From assembly GCA_015179025.1 (NCBI GenBank), contig WHUX01000343.1, positions 1 to 41,063 of the forward strand: DNA of 41,063 bases, given 5' to 3'. The notes under the pieces were generated by a model that saw nothing but the letters and a program-made list of their open reading frames with translations, did no database searches and was not told where the DNA came from. Position 1 is the stretch's first letter; each line of letters starts with the position of its first letter. Position numbers and translations under genes: made by a program. The DNA comes from Terfezia claveryi. Its lineage: Eukaryota; Ascomycota; Pezizomycetes; Pezizales; Pezizaceae. This document shows positions 21,808 to 32,915 of the stretch, in pieces.

Positions 21808-23308
21808 TGCCTCCCTATTTAGATAAAAACTCCATTCTAGGAAATAAACAGGGTCTGGATTTATGTACATTAGTATTTAACATTCAATCTATAATACCTA
21901 TTGTTCCTATCCATATAGGTACTACTACCACTTGCTTCTGTATTATACCTAACATTATCATACCCCTCCTTGAAATCCTTTTCAACTAACCTTTCTTTAA
22001 AGAAATGTTCAAGTATTAATTGGGGTATGTCCATCTTTTTACCTCTGCCTTTGTCAAATTTGACTGCATTAGATAAAACAGGGGGAGCAAGGACTTTCTT
22101 CCTTTCATTATCAATTATCTCCAAGGTTTCTTTCCTTATCTTATTCTTGCCAAGCTTATTCTCACTAACCTTTCTCTTTTTGTAAGTTACTTGCTTACTA
22201 CCAGTCAACCAGAATTGTTTTTTCAAAGACTTATCAACACTATCAGGATACACCCACTCATTATACTTATGAGGCCATCCCTTCCATTTCACCTTGTACT
22301 GCAACTTCCCTATTCTAGGCTGTGACCTGAATTTCAACACTTTTTCTACCTCATACCTATCTTCTTTAACTGGTCCTGGTTGTTCTAGAGTCCTGGAAGG
22401 GAACAGTTGTATTGGATTAGGGAAGAAGGGTTTTAGAAGTGAGGTGTGGAAGGAATTGTTGATATTATTGAGGTCAGGGAAGTCAGTGAAGTCAAGTTTA
22501 GCATTTTAACTCTATGGTGAATATTTAGTAATGGTGAAAGGGCCTATCCATTTAGGGGATAGTTTGGAGGAATGGTATTTTGCTAGTAGGTTTTTTGTTG
22601 ATAGCATCACCTGATCATTGATTTGGTAATCAGGAGAGGCTCTTCTGTATTTGTTGGCTTGCTGAATTTAGTCCTTTTTTACCTTTGTAAGGTTTTCAGC
22701 AACCTGGTAAAATCTGGTTGTAGGGTTTGAGTAGGTAGGTATAGGGTAAGATAGGATAGGTGCAGACAAATTAGGCTGGTATCCTAGCTTGGTAAAGAAA
22801 GGAGAGTGTCCTTTTGTGGTACTAACTCTTGCATTCACCTCTGTTTGAACAGAAGGTGTGGCTTGTACCCAATTCATTCCCTGTTTCAGCTTCTTAGCTG
22901 CAAACATAGGAATAATTGTCCTATTCTTTCTTTCACTTATCCCATCAGTTTGGGGGTGATATGTAGAAGATGCTTTATGCATAATTCCATTTTTCTGCAT
23001 CCAATCTTGAAATGTAGCAGACATAAACAAGTGGTCTTGGTCAGAAACAATTTTATAAGGAAATCCCACATTAGCCTTAATAAATCTTTCAAAGATATTA
23101 ATAACTCCTAATGTGGCAACATTATTTGCAACAGGTAGTAAAAATGTAAAATCAGAATGCCTGTTAGTCATAACTAATAACTTATGAAATGTTAACATAT
23201 AAGGCTTATCATCAACAGGAGTTCTGTAACCAAGAGTAAATTCAGTACATGAAATCATAACAGGTTCTATACTAATAAAATCCATAGCCATACTTCCCCA
23301 TGGTCTAG
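21808..23308 (-). pseudogene. pol: Gypsy-3 integrase and chromodomain (3' fragment)
   Basis: The minus-strand frame carries the integrase core from PWGSMAMDF (first Asp) through SDQD (second Asp) to HPQTDGISERKNR (Glu), between 23305 and about 22900. A decayed stretch follows, then a C-terminal chromodomain with KLQYKVKWKGWPHKYNEWV near 22290. A basic tail of about 110 residues ends at 21870. The integrase joins element DNA to the chromosome; the chromodomain probably guides site choice. The fragment joins in frame to 32921-35130 when Gypsy-4 is removed (VPTR | PWGS). Stops are fewer than in Gypsy-1 and Gypsy-2. Confidence 0.88.
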
Positions 23309-23975
23309 TGTAAGGAAGTGGCTTACTCATACCCTATAACTAACCCTCTCCCTTACAAATGTATTTCTTATGTATTTTCTTACTCAGCAAGCATCTCAAA
23401 ACACACAACATTCTGTGTGCTGTCTGCCTTGCTAATCTTTCACATGTTATCACATGCTTTCACATGTTATCACATGCTTTCACATGTTATCACATGCTTT
23501 CACATGTTATTCACATGCTTTCACATGTATAAGTCTAAGAAAGACTTAACCTATTTTGTACTAGATAGTATATGGAAGTACTATCTAGAGGATCAGATGA
23601 TGTTGATCTCAATCACATGTAAGGGTCAGATAATGGTGCACTACCTCAGCACTGCCCCAGCACTGCCCCGTTGGAAATACATATAGTCCCCTAAATTTTC
23701 CTTCAGTTGGACAGATAAGTTGGAAGTTAGAACTCAGAACATAGTTAGAGTACAATCAATATAGAAGTTCCACTGGTTAATCTTTTAAGTGCCTTTGGCA
23801 CTCCTATACTACTTTACCTATTACCGTAATCTTATGCTACTGGTAATAACTTTAATAGTGAGAATAAACAATACACTATTGGTAATCTACTTTGTAGTAT
23901 ACATTACTAGCTTAAGACTATCTGATCAGATCCTTATCTAATCTGATTGTCCAGTCCCCCTAACAACATTTTACA
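23309..23975 (+). repeat. Gypsy-4 5' LTR
   Basis: Runs from TGTAAGGAAG to AACATTTTACA. Four 20-base CACATGTTATCACATGCTTT-type units lie at about 23440-23525, just ahead of a TATAAG at 23528, so the array sits where U3 regulatory elements are expected. It is very similar to the 3' LTR apart from one extra repeat unit and scattered transitions. No TGG-type primer-binding site follows the LTR directly, so self-priming as in Tf1-like elements is possible but not shown. Confidence 0.93.
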
Positions 23976-24797
23976 TTTTTTTAACCTAAGAACTTGATTC
24001 TTACCTAACGAGGAAGGCCTGATCAACCTTACCTAATCAACAAAGTTTCTACCAACAAGAGTAGAAACTAGAGCCAGTATAAGCCTACAGCATAAAAGCA
24101 CAGTAGCACCAAAGTCTGACAGTCATCAGTAAGACTATCCTCCAAATAGCAACAGTAAGACTATTCAACAAATAGCAACTAGTAAAAGCCTACAATTAAG
24201 TAGCAAAACAATATAAGAGGGCAACAATAATTGTATTTAACTGGCAAATACAAAAGAAAACAACAATTACCTAATTTAGTAACTCTGAGACCTAGAAACA
24301 GCCTCAGAAGTCCAATAAGGGTATAAATTATAGGAATTAGTCCTATCAACATCCAAACTCCAGAGAGTATCCCAGCCCCACTTTCTACCTAGCCTAAAGA
24401 AAAATTGGGAATTCTCCCAGTAAGCAGAACAAGGAAAGTTTCTGTACCTCTCCCTTCAAAAAGAACACAAGTACCCAGCAGTCCAACCCCTATCTTTCCA
24501 CTTAACCTTCTTCCCAGCATTTAAAGGAAACCCTGCTCCAACAACAATCTCATCAACAAAAGTAACCCTTTTTCCCTTCAACCTCCTTTCTCCCTTAACC
24601 TCCTTTCTCCCTTACCATAGTCAACTCTAGTATCAGAAGCAACAGAAAGAGGATGAGAAAGAAGTTGATAAGAAGTAGATCCTTCCTCATCAGGATCCAC
24701 TTTAAAGAAAGCAGGAATAGAAGAAACAGAGTCCAAGGAATCAGTGGTATAATATCTGATAGACATAGAGACTCCTAAACAAAAAAGTACTAGTGTA
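23976..24797 (+). other. Gypsy-4 untranslated leader
   Basis: An 822-base non-coding leader between the LTR and the gag start, A-rich, with repeated AAATAGCAACAGTAAGACTA words near 24135-24190 and a tandem CAACCTCCTTTCTCCCTTA duplication near 24580-24614. The minus-strand frame over its 3' end (24578-24955) is not supported as a gene. Confidence 0.6.
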
Positions 24798-26640
24798 ATG
24801 GAAGGAGGAGCTAGAGCTAGGAAAGGTAGGAGAAAGGCAATGACAAGTGAGGAGCTAGAAGCACTTAAGGCCAAATTAGTCAATACCCCTAAAAAGAAAG
24901 TTCCAACTAGGAAAGATATTTCAGAAAAGGAAGTGGAAACAAGGGAAATAGACATTGGGCCTAATTCATCAATGCCTGAAGTAAGGATTGTAACACCTCC
25001 TACAACAAAAGCCTTTTGGGATAAAAATGAGTCATCATGGTACTAAAGGATATCTCAGGTATTTATATACCTAACAATAAACAACATGTTATCAAAAAGG
25101 AAAAAGGAACTTTTGGCTGAAGCAGTAGAAAAGTTCATGATTTTTCAACAGAAAGACCAATTTGACAAGTCAGTTCAAATGGACTTTCAACTCTCATCTA
25201 CTTCAAAAGCAGTATGGCCTTACCCAACCTATAACCCATGTAAAGGAGTTCCATGGCTAGCATTAAACTGGCCTTTCCTGACATAGTACATGCTTATGGG
25301 TAACCTGTATGATCTGGAAACTCCAGAAATAGTGCCTCCAATAACAGAACCTGTAGAAACTCATGAGGAAATAGGAAGAAAACTATTTGGAGCTGGAGGT
25401 AAGGGTAAGGGGAAAAGTGTGCAGTATGAAGAAGAAGATGATGGAGATTATGAAACAGATATAGAAGAAATATCTGAAAAAGACATGTCACTACCACCTA
25501 AAGATAGGAAAAAGCCAACACATACCAAAAAGAGTAAGACTCCTGATAAGAAGTCTAGAAGGAGCTCTAGTGGTATGGCTAAAGGTGGAAGTGAGGACCC
25601 AGGATCTGGATCTGAGGGTGATGAATCAGATAATGGTTATGGAGATCACAGTAAGAAAAGGTCAACTAGAGAACCTAGCCCTCACTACTTGGAATGGTCT
25701 AAAAAGACTGGTCAAAAGATACCAACACAATAGGTTAGCAAATCCCTAGTCAAGAAGGTAAACAAACTTGCAAAAATTCCCAATCCCCCAATGATTGATG
25801 AAGTATCAGAGAAATGGAGGGATCAAACTACCTTTGACAATTATGTGCAACAATTGCAGAAGTGGGTAGAATATAAGGGATGGATATAGCAAGTTGGGAA
25901 AGTCTGGATAGAGCAAGTTTTATGTTTGAGAAAAGTGCTTAGACTTGGTATAACCAGTACTGCTCTGAAAAAGAAGATGTTGAGGACAGGAATTTCCATG
26001 AATTTATGTTAAAACTAAGAGGTAAACTCATCTCTACAGTGGCACCTGAAGTTCTATGGAAACAATATCTATCACACCATCAGAGGCCAGATGTTACTGT
26101 CATGCAGTATGCACAGAACCTGGAAAGTTCAAAATTAAGTGCAAGGATCTAAATGGAAAAGACATGATAAGTGATCATACACTAAAAATAAAACTAGTAG
26201 ATGGACTGGTACCCCTGCTTAGGGCTAAAGTCAAAGGACTGATATCATATGAGTCAACTTTTGAGGAAATATTGAATAAAATTGCAGTCCAGGAGGATAT
26301 ACTGAAACAGGAAACTAAATCCTTACAGCAGCACCAAAAGAAGGCTGATAAGCAATGGGGTCCTAGTAGACCTATGGAATGGACTAAGTCTGAATTTAAA
26401 TTGCCTGAAAAAGTGGCTAAGAATGCAGCTAAAGTGGCAGGCAAGAAGGGTGGACCAGGTGGTCTCTATGGTAACTTCCTAGTGCCAGAAAGGATAAGAC
26501 TAAGTATACTCCTTATGGTGAACAAGAGAAGAAGAGGGAAGAGGCTGCAAGAATAGGGTCCTGTTATCACTGTGGTAAACAGGGTCATACTTCCAGGGAT
26601 TGTTCTAATAAGAAGGTGTCTTCAGCTTACCAATATATGG
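24798..26640 (+). pseudogene. gag: Gypsy-4 gag with one CCHC zinc knuckle, broken
   Basis: ATG 24798 starts a basic N-terminus; the same frame continues to about 25885 past in-frame stops at 25044 (TAA), 25285 (TAG) and 25731 (TAG), all at expected Gln codons. It includes an acidic stretch (EEEDDGDYETDIEE) and a Ser/Lys-rich linker near 25520-25680. The capsid-like part (ASFMFEKSAQTWYNQY-like, near 25915, and KLRGKLISTVAPEVLWKQY near 26010) lies in another frame, and 26056-26556 in a third. A retroviral-type knuckle C-x2-C-x4-H-x4-C (CYHCGKQGHTSRDC) is at 26562-26603. Gag would package the RNA. It needs at least three frame corrections, so it is inactive. Confidence 0.82.
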
Positions 26641-26689
26641 GATCTAGACCAGGAGTCAGAAGATTCCACCTTATCAACCATTCAGACCT

Positions 26690-27147
26690 CAGCCAACTTG
26701 GCACCCACAAAAAGTGAAAACAGCTTATCAGGAAATTGATATGAAACAACAAGAGTCAGCTGCACTTCAGGTTATGAGAAACCCTAATGACTTAAGGAAG
26801 TTCTTAGTGCCAGAAAGCCATAGAACTTCTAATGCAGCTGAAATTAAAATTAATGGATATATTGCTTATGCACTATTTGATCCATCCACATCAGGTGGAG
26901 ACCTGATATCAGCAAATTATTGCCACTATTTAATGTACCCTTGAAAGAGATCAGCAAGAAACCTCTAGAAACTGCAATTAAAGGCAGCAGATCTCAAATG
27001 TCAAATACAGCAACAGTCACAGTAAATCTACAAGGATACCAAGAAACTAGGATATTCTATGTGGCCAACCTGAAGGACTGGAATATTATATTTGGTGAAC
27101 CTGCACTGAGGGATTATAAAGCAATTATGAATATAAAGATAATGTAA
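26690..27147 (+). pseudogene. pol: Gypsy-4 aspartic protease, broken
   Basis: Two overlapping frames (to 26944 and from 26920) encode a pepsin-like retroviral protease. YIAYALFDPSTSGGDLISA near 26860-26917 fills the place of the usual (I/L)DSGA active-site loop. A later half contains FYVANLKDWNIIFGEPALRDY, like the conserved ILG(M/L)PWL region. The catalytic triplet reads DPS rather than DSG or DTG. A frameshift at about 26935 breaks it. It would cut the Gag-Pol polyprotein. Confidence 0.75.
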
Positions 27148-27188
27148 TCACTATACAATCTACAGACAGGACAAGGATTGATATTAAT

Positions 27189-28247
27189 ATGCTCAAAACC
27201 AAGGATACACTTGGAAGAGTCACAACTGCAGCTATGAATATAGGTAGGACAGAAGAAGATTGGTTCAAAAGGGATAATCCAATAGCTATTGTAACTGAAG
27301 TTAGAGGTAGATTAATACACTACCCAAAACCAACTACAGTAATACCTTGGATACAGGATGATCTGTTAGAAGACCTAGAAGAAGACCAGGAGTGGTCACA
27401 AGAGTGGTTTGACTCATCAGATTGGTCAGAGCTAGAAGATGATGGAAGCTCTCCAGTTATTACAAATGCAGTTAATATGGAAGAAATGGAGTTTAATATA
27501 TTTGAAGAATTCCCTGAATTATTCTCAGAAGAAAAGCCAACTGCATTACCACCAATCAGAGAACCTTATGACATCATGCAACATAAAATTATAGTTCCTG
27601 ATGGTGCAACCTGGGAACCTGCATACTATACAAACTATACAAGGTTTCTGGATCAAGTGACTGAGAAAATGAGGACAGAGCTAGAATCTGGAAGGATAGT
27701 GCCATCTAGCTCACTCAACAGTATCCTTATATTTACACAGCCTAAAAGGGACTTAGATAAGAATAGCAAACAACAGGCCAAATTCTTATTACACTGTGTA
27801 CCTAGAAATAAGCTAGTACAAAAGGATAAAACACCCATGCCCAATATTAAAGCAATATTAGACTGGATAGCTAGTAAGGAATATATCTCAGCAGCTGATC
27901 TGGCAGATGGCTATCACAATATTAGACATGCACATGAATCAGTAAAACATAGTACCTTTACAAATCATCTAGGGAAATTTAACTCATTGGTCATGCAGCA
28001 AGGTGATTGCAATGCACCTGCAACTATGATGAGGGCTATGAACTGGTTATTAAGAGACTATATTGGAAAGACTATCATGGTTTATTTAGATGACATTCTG
28101 ATTGGCACAGATACCCTGGAGGAATATAAAGAAGTGTTGAGAGGGATCTGTAGGATATTGGCTAAGGAAAAGTTTTTCTTCAACAAAAAGAAATGCCAAA
28201 TCCTTGCCCCAACACTGAAAGTACTGGGATTCATTATTACCAAATAA
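27189..28247 (+). pseudogene. pol: Gypsy-4 reverse transcriptase
   Basis: An uninterrupted 352-codon frame. An acidic linker comes first (EDLEEDQEWSQEW). RT follows: LLHCVPRNKL near 27787, DLADGYHNI near 27898 (first catalytic Asp), VMQQGDCNAPATM near 27991, and MVYLDDILIGTD at 28077-28112 with YLDD intact (28083-28094). The frame stops at TAA 28245-28247, where CAA is expected just before GLEIDPEKI, which continues in frame to the connection domain. It would copy element RNA into cDNA. Compared with Gypsy-1 and Gypsy-2, the catalytic box has survived, which suggests a younger copy or milder mutation. Confidence 0.9.
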
Positions 28248-28900
28248 GGGCTAGAAATAGATCCAGAAAAAATTAACTCAATAGCAAATTACCCAATCCC
28301 TGACTCAAAAAAGAAATTGCAAAAGTTTCTAGGGATGGTTAATTACTTGAGAAGGTTTTGTCCAGAATTGGGAGCTGTAGCCAAACCACTATCAGAATTG
28401 CAAGGATCAACAAAGAAGCACATGTGGACTCCTTTGCATAATAAGTCATTCAAGAAGATTAAGAAGCTAATAATGAGCAATAAAGTGCTCAAACCAATTA
28501 ATCATAACTCAGGTCTTCCAATCTATTTAATTACTGATGCTAGTAATACAGGGATTTCAGGATGGATTGGCCAAATGGAGAATGGTGTTATCAGGCCAGC
28601 AGGGTTTCACTCTAGGAAATTAAATGATAGACAAATGAATTACACAACAACTGATAAGGAATTATTAGCAATTGTTGACTCACTGAGGTATTTTAGGCCT
28701 GAACTACAGGGTCACAAAGTGATCATCCAAACAGATCACAAACCCTTAGTCACATTTATGGATAGTATCTCTGAAAGTCAGATGAAAAGGAGGTAGCAAG
28801 AGACTATAAGTCAGTTTGATCTAACCCTAGAATACATTCAGGGCAAGGACAACCATATAGCAGATGTACTATCCAGAGGAGTATATAGTCCCCCAAATCC
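28248..28900 (+). pseudogene. pol: Gypsy-4 RT connection and RNase H
   Basis: It is in the same frame as the RT. LGMVNYLRRFCPELG near 28330 is the RT connection; the RNase H follows with LITDASNTGISGWIG (Asp near 28533), TTDKELLAIVDSLRYFRPEL (Glu near 28659) and IIQTDHKPLVTFM (Asp near 28734). The gypsy-typical ending LEYIQGKDNHIADVLSR follows a TAG at 28794-28796 in place of CAG. RNase H degrades the RNA strand after copying. All three expected acidic residues are present, so the breaks are the stops rather than the active site. Confidence 0.88.
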
Positions 28901-30400
28901 TCCTCTACTAGACAGTCTTCTCACCACACAACTGCCTTACTACAACATCCAGTAGTAACCAACCACCTCTCTCTTCCCATACAAACTTTCAAGAGAACTC
29001 CTCCTCCATATTCTCCATCACTACCAATGCCTTCCTCACAGCAACTTAGGATCAGAGGAGCCACTGGAAGACCAGTGTTCCCACCAATCCTTGGGAGAGA
29101 ATCTCCCAACACCATCCAAAGGAGAAGGAGACTCCCCTTCTCTAAATCACCACTACCAACCTCCCACCAAGACAAGTGCAGGAGGTTGATGGCACTAGGC
29201 CTGTCTGGTATGATAGAGAAGGCCTGAATGCAATCTTTGAGGCTGAAAGGTACAAAGCTACAGTTGAGGATGATCATGAACCTGATGAATCTAACAACCC
29301 ACAAAGAAATTTCAGGCTCAGACAGCTCCAGCAGGAGCCAGCAGCAGTACAAACTGCTGCCACAACTACCAGGGCCCAGGCCCAACAGCAATAACAACAG
29401 GAGGAAGAGAGACGAAGGTTAGTTACAAGAAAACCCAAGTTTCAAGTAGTTATTAATAAAGGACCTAGTACTTCCTCTCCCTATACCCTTGCTGCCCCTG
29501 AGGCAGAGGACCCATAGGAATGGACCCTTGTAGATGAGTCCTCTGACTCAGATGAACTTGAGGAATGGGAAAGAGCCAGGGAACCCATGACTACAGAACA
29601 AATGAAGCAGTCCTTAAGAAGGGCTGACAGGGGTTCTGTGGTTGTGGGAAACCTTTAGGAGTAGAACCCTACTCTTGAAGGAACCTTGAAGAGAAGGGCA
29701 GCCTCACCTAAATGCAAGGATGAGGCAGACAACAAGAAGGTGCACTTCCAGCCTCCTCCTCCTCCAGGAGCCTCACCTGCATCCTCTGTCAGCACTCTTC
29801 CTGACATCTTCCCTGAGGATCCAATCCTCCCATCTTCCTCCAACAAAACTCAACAACAGTTTTGTTCCCAATGTGGTAAAGTGGGCTACAAAACCTCCCA
29901 ATGCAACAACAAAGATCCTGCTATTAATCTTTATGAAAAATGTTGGGCAATGGGACACTTTAAGGAGGATTGCCCCAAAGGTGGTAAATTTCCTCTTCCC
30001 AGATGCACCAACTGTATGGAATCCACTCACCTCAGCAACAAGTGCCCCCTTGACAACAAACTCTATCCACTACCAAAAGAGTCCATCAGCAAATGCAGCA
30101 TATGCAACCAAGCGGGTCACTGGTCCCACCTATGCCCAAATCTTCCAAAAGTCACTACCATAGGAGGAAAAGAGGTACCAAGATGCAAGTATTGTCTTGG
30201 CTACCATAACCTGAACAAAAACTTTGTCAGCTCCTGTGACACTAGAAAAAACAATTTAAAGGCCCTCAATAAGCCCTTCCACAACAGTGACTACCTGAAA
30301 AAGACACTAGAAGTCCAGGATGAAGATGAAAAGAGCATGGAACCAGATTTGGTAATTGCTGAGTGGATAGGAGATCATGAGTTGGAATGGCATTAGAGAG
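28901..30400 (+). pseudogene. Gypsy-4 extra segment between RNase H and integrase, with zinc-knuckle array
   Basis: About 500 codons not expected between RNase H and the integrase zinc domain. First a proline/arginine-rich stretch (two frames, 28920-29220), then a Gln/Glu-rich helix near 29230-29390, an acidic part (DESSDSDELEEWE near 29530), a proline run (HFQPPPPPGAS near 29743), then clustered knuckles at 29863-30237. C-x2-C-x4-Y-x4-C at 29863-29904 has Tyr where Gypsy-3 has His. A degenerate second follows, then two perfect C-x2-C-x4-H-x4-C (30004-30045 and 30094-30135), and a divergent fifth (CKYC..H..C). Stops occur at 29392-29397, 29515 and 29656. The array resembles a second nucleocapsid and could bind RNA or DNA; that role is inferred. 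Gypsy-3 has the same segment (33300-34780). Confidence 0.82.
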
Positions 30401-31638
30401 AAGAGTTGGAAAAAGATACAGTGTTTGGACCACTGTACTTAAGAGTCAAGAAAGGAGAGCAAGTACCTACAGTAAAGGTACAGGATGGGTTTATGTACCT
30501 CTTGAAGAATTTTGCTTGGAGGATGGTCATCTCCAAAGGACTACAAGTTAAAGGTAACCCTGCCTCTGAAGCCCTTATTCAACAAGCACATGTCACTACT
30601 GGACATAGAGTCCTTGCAAAAACAGCAGAAGAGCTTACCAATAAGTACATCTTTTAGGATTTTTATAAGCAGGTTGAACAATTTGTAAGGAGTTGTGAAA
30701 CCTGTCAAATCACCAAAGGATCCATACAGAAACCCCCTGGATTCCTTACTCCTCTGAATGTACCTACTAGGCCATGGGGTAGTATGGCTATGGATTTTCT
30801 TAGTATGGAACCTGTTATGATTTCATGTACTGAATTTACACTTGGTTACGGAACTCCTAAAGATGATAAGCCTCATATGTTGTTATTTCATAAGTTATTA
30901 TTCATGACTGACAGGCATTCTGATTTCACATTCTTGTTACCTGTTGCAGACAATGTTGACACATTAGGGGTTATTGATATCTTTAAAAGATTCATTAAGC
31001 CTAATGTGGGTTTCCCTTATGAAATTGTTTCTGACCAAGACCCATTGTTTATGTCTACTGTATTTCAAGATTGGATGCAAAAGAATAGAATTATGCATAA
31101 AGCATCTTCCATATATCACCCCCAGACTGATGGGACAAGTGAAAGGAAGAATAGGACAATTATTCCTATGTTTGCAGCTAAGAAGCTGGAGCAGGGAATG
31201 AATTGGGTATAAGCCATACCTTCTATTCTAACAGAGGTGAATGCAAGAGTTAGTACCACAAGAGGACTTTCCCCCTTTATTACTAAGCTAGGATACTAGC
31301 CTAATTTGTCACCACCTATCCTAGCTCACCCAATTCCTACCTATTCAAACCCTACAACTAGATTCTACCAGGTTGCTGAAAACCTTACTAAAGCAAAAAA
31401 GGACCAAATTCAGCAAGCCAACAAATACAGAAGAGCCTCCCCTGATTACCAAGTCAATGATCAGGTGATGCTATCAACAAAAAACCTACCAGCAAGATAC
31501 TACTCCTCCAAACTATTCCCCAAATGGATAGGCTCCTTCACTATTACCAAATATTCACCATAGAGTCAAAATGCTAAACTTGACTTCACTGACTTCCCTG
31601 ACCTCAATAATATCAACAATTCCTTCCACACCTCACTT
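30401..31638 (+). pseudogene. pol: Gypsy-4 integrase
   Basis: The frame continues from the knuckle segment. The zinc domain has HVTTGH (H-x4-H, near 30589) and CETC (C-x2-C, near 30698). The catalytic core has Asp in MAMDFLSMEP (near 30787), Asp in SDQDPLF (near 31030) and Glu in HPQTDGTSERKNR (near 31120-31160). The C-terminal part has KLFPKWIGSFTI (the GPF/Y-like region, near 31510). Stops: TAG 30655-30657, TAG 31210-31212, TAG 31297-31299 and TAG 31561-31563, all compatible with CAG codons. It would insert the cDNA with a 5-base duplication, agreeing with the TCTAG and ACTAT duplications seen here for LTR elements. Confidence 0.88.
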
Positions 31639-32205
31639 TTGAAACCCTTCTTCCCTAATTCAATACAACTGTTCCTTTCCAGAACTCTGGAACAACCAGG
31701 ACCAGTTAAGGAAGACAGGTATGAGGTAGAAAGAGTTTTGGAATTTAGGTCACAACCTAGAACAGGGAAGCTGCAGTATAAGGTGAAATGGAAGGGATGG
31801 CCTCATAAATTTGATAAGTGGGTATATGCTAATGGTGTTGATGAGTCATTGAAAAAACAATTCTGGTTGACTGGTAGTAAGCAAGCAACTAACAAAAAGA
31901 GAAAGGTTGGTGAGAATAAGCTGGGCAAAAATAAGACAAGGAAAGAAACCTTGGAAATGATTAATAAGGAAAGGGAAAAAGTCCTTGCTCCCCCCATTTC
32001 ATCCAATGCAGTCAAGATTGACAAAGGCAAGGGTAAAGAGTTAGACATACTACAGTTAATACTTAAACAATTCTTGGCTCAGAATATTGTTGATAAGGAT
32101 TTCAAGGAAGGGTATAACAATATCAGGTATAATACTGGAGCTGAAGGTAGTAGTACCTATATGGATAGGAACAATAGGTATTATGGGTTGAATGTTAACT
32201 ACTAA
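31639..32205 (+). pseudogene. pol: Gypsy-4 chromodomain and basic tail
   Basis: The uninterrupted last 188 codons of pol. Residues 28-76 (31720-31866) form a chromodomain starting YEVERVLEF, with KLQYKVKWKGWPHKFDKW in the middle; the aromatic cage positions look occupied (Tyr, Trp, Trp). A Lys-rich stretch (NKKRKVGENKLGKNKTRKE) follows, then an unrecognised tail ending in a TAA just before the 3' untranslated part. Chromodomains of this group bind methylated histone H3 and steer integration to silent chromatin, which fits the nested insertions seen in this window. A matching segment is in Gypsy-3. Confidence 0.88.
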
Positions 32206-32254
32206 TGTACATAACCCATCTCCCCTATTTATTTCCTAGGATGGAGTTTTTATC

Positions 32255-32268
32255 TAAACAGGGAGGCA
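32255..32268 (+). other. Gypsy-4 polypurine tract
   Basis: Purine-rich AAACAGGGAGGCA immediately before the 3' LTR, the expected plus-strand primer. The same sequence with one change flanks the Gypsy-3 LTR on the minus strand at about 21808-21822. Confidence 0.75.
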
Positions 32269-32915
32269 TGTAAGGAAGTGGCTTACTCATACCCTATGAC
32301 TAACCCTCTCCCTCATAAATGTATTTCTTATGTATTTTCTTACTCAGCAAGCATCTCAAAACACACAACATTCTGTGTGCTGTCTGCTTTGCTAATATTT
32401 TACATGTTATCACATGCTTTCACATGTTATCATATGCTTTCACATATTATTCACATACTTTCACATGTATAAGTCTAGGAAAGACTTAACCTATTTTGTT
32501 CTAGATAGTACATGGAAGTACTATCTAGAGGATCAGATGATGTTGATCTCAATTACATATAAGGGTTAGATAATAGTGCACTGCCTCAGCACTGCTCCAG
32601 CACTGCCCCATTGGAAACATATATAGTCCCCTGAATTTCCCTTCAGTTGGACAGATAAGTTAGAAGTTAGAACTCAGAACATAGTTAGAGTACAATCAAT
32701 ATAGAAGTTCTACTGGTTAATCTTCTAAGTGCCTTTGGCACTCCTATACTACTTTACCTATTACAGTAATCTTATGCTACTGGTAATAACTTTAATAGTG
32801 AGAATAAACAATACACTATTGGTAATCTACTTTGTAGTATACATTACTAGCCTGAGACGATCTGATTAGATCCTTATCTAATCTGATTGTCCAGTCCCCC
32901 TAACAACACTTTACA
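32269..32915 (+). repeat. Gypsy-4 3' LTR
   Basis: Runs from TGTAAGGAAG to CACTTTACA, 647 bases, with three 20-base repeat units near 32403-32460 against four in the 5' LTR. A TATAAG follows the array at 32468. TCTAG follows directly and repeats the bases before the 5' LTR. Because the host element is antisense, transcription from this LTR would run into Gypsy-3 antisense to its pol gene. Confidence 0.93.

Larger units (their letters stand above)
23309..32915 (+). mobile_element. Gypsy-4: complete Ty3/gypsy chromovirus inserted in Gypsy-3
   Basis: A 9607-base element with direct LTRs (23309-23975 and 32269-32915), TGTAA/TTACA ends and the target duplication TCTAG at 23304-23308 and 32916-32920. 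Order inside: leader, gag with one zinc knuckle, protease, RT, RNase H, a long knuckle-rich spacer, integrase, chromodomain, polypurine tract. It sits in the integrase gene of Gypsy-3, a member of the same family read in the opposite direction. CpG is scarce and several TAG/TAA stops lie at Gln positions. At least four frameshifts break the single gag-pol frame, so it cannot move on its own, but its cis signals look complete. Confidence 0.93.

Noticed and set aside
23430..23530. CRISPR-like array
   Set aside because: The repeats are contiguous 20-base units without spacers, inside a fungal LTR.
23976..24010. Search for a tRNA primer-binding site (TGG...) after the Gypsy-4 5' LTR
   Set aside because: No TGG-type match directly follows the LTR, and no convincing self-primer complement was found by eye.
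28921..29397. 158-codon minus-strand frame, with a relative at 34328-34771 on the plus strand
   Set aside because: Both are the antisense of the proline/arginine-rich Pol segment in the two gypsy copies; conservation follows the sense frame.
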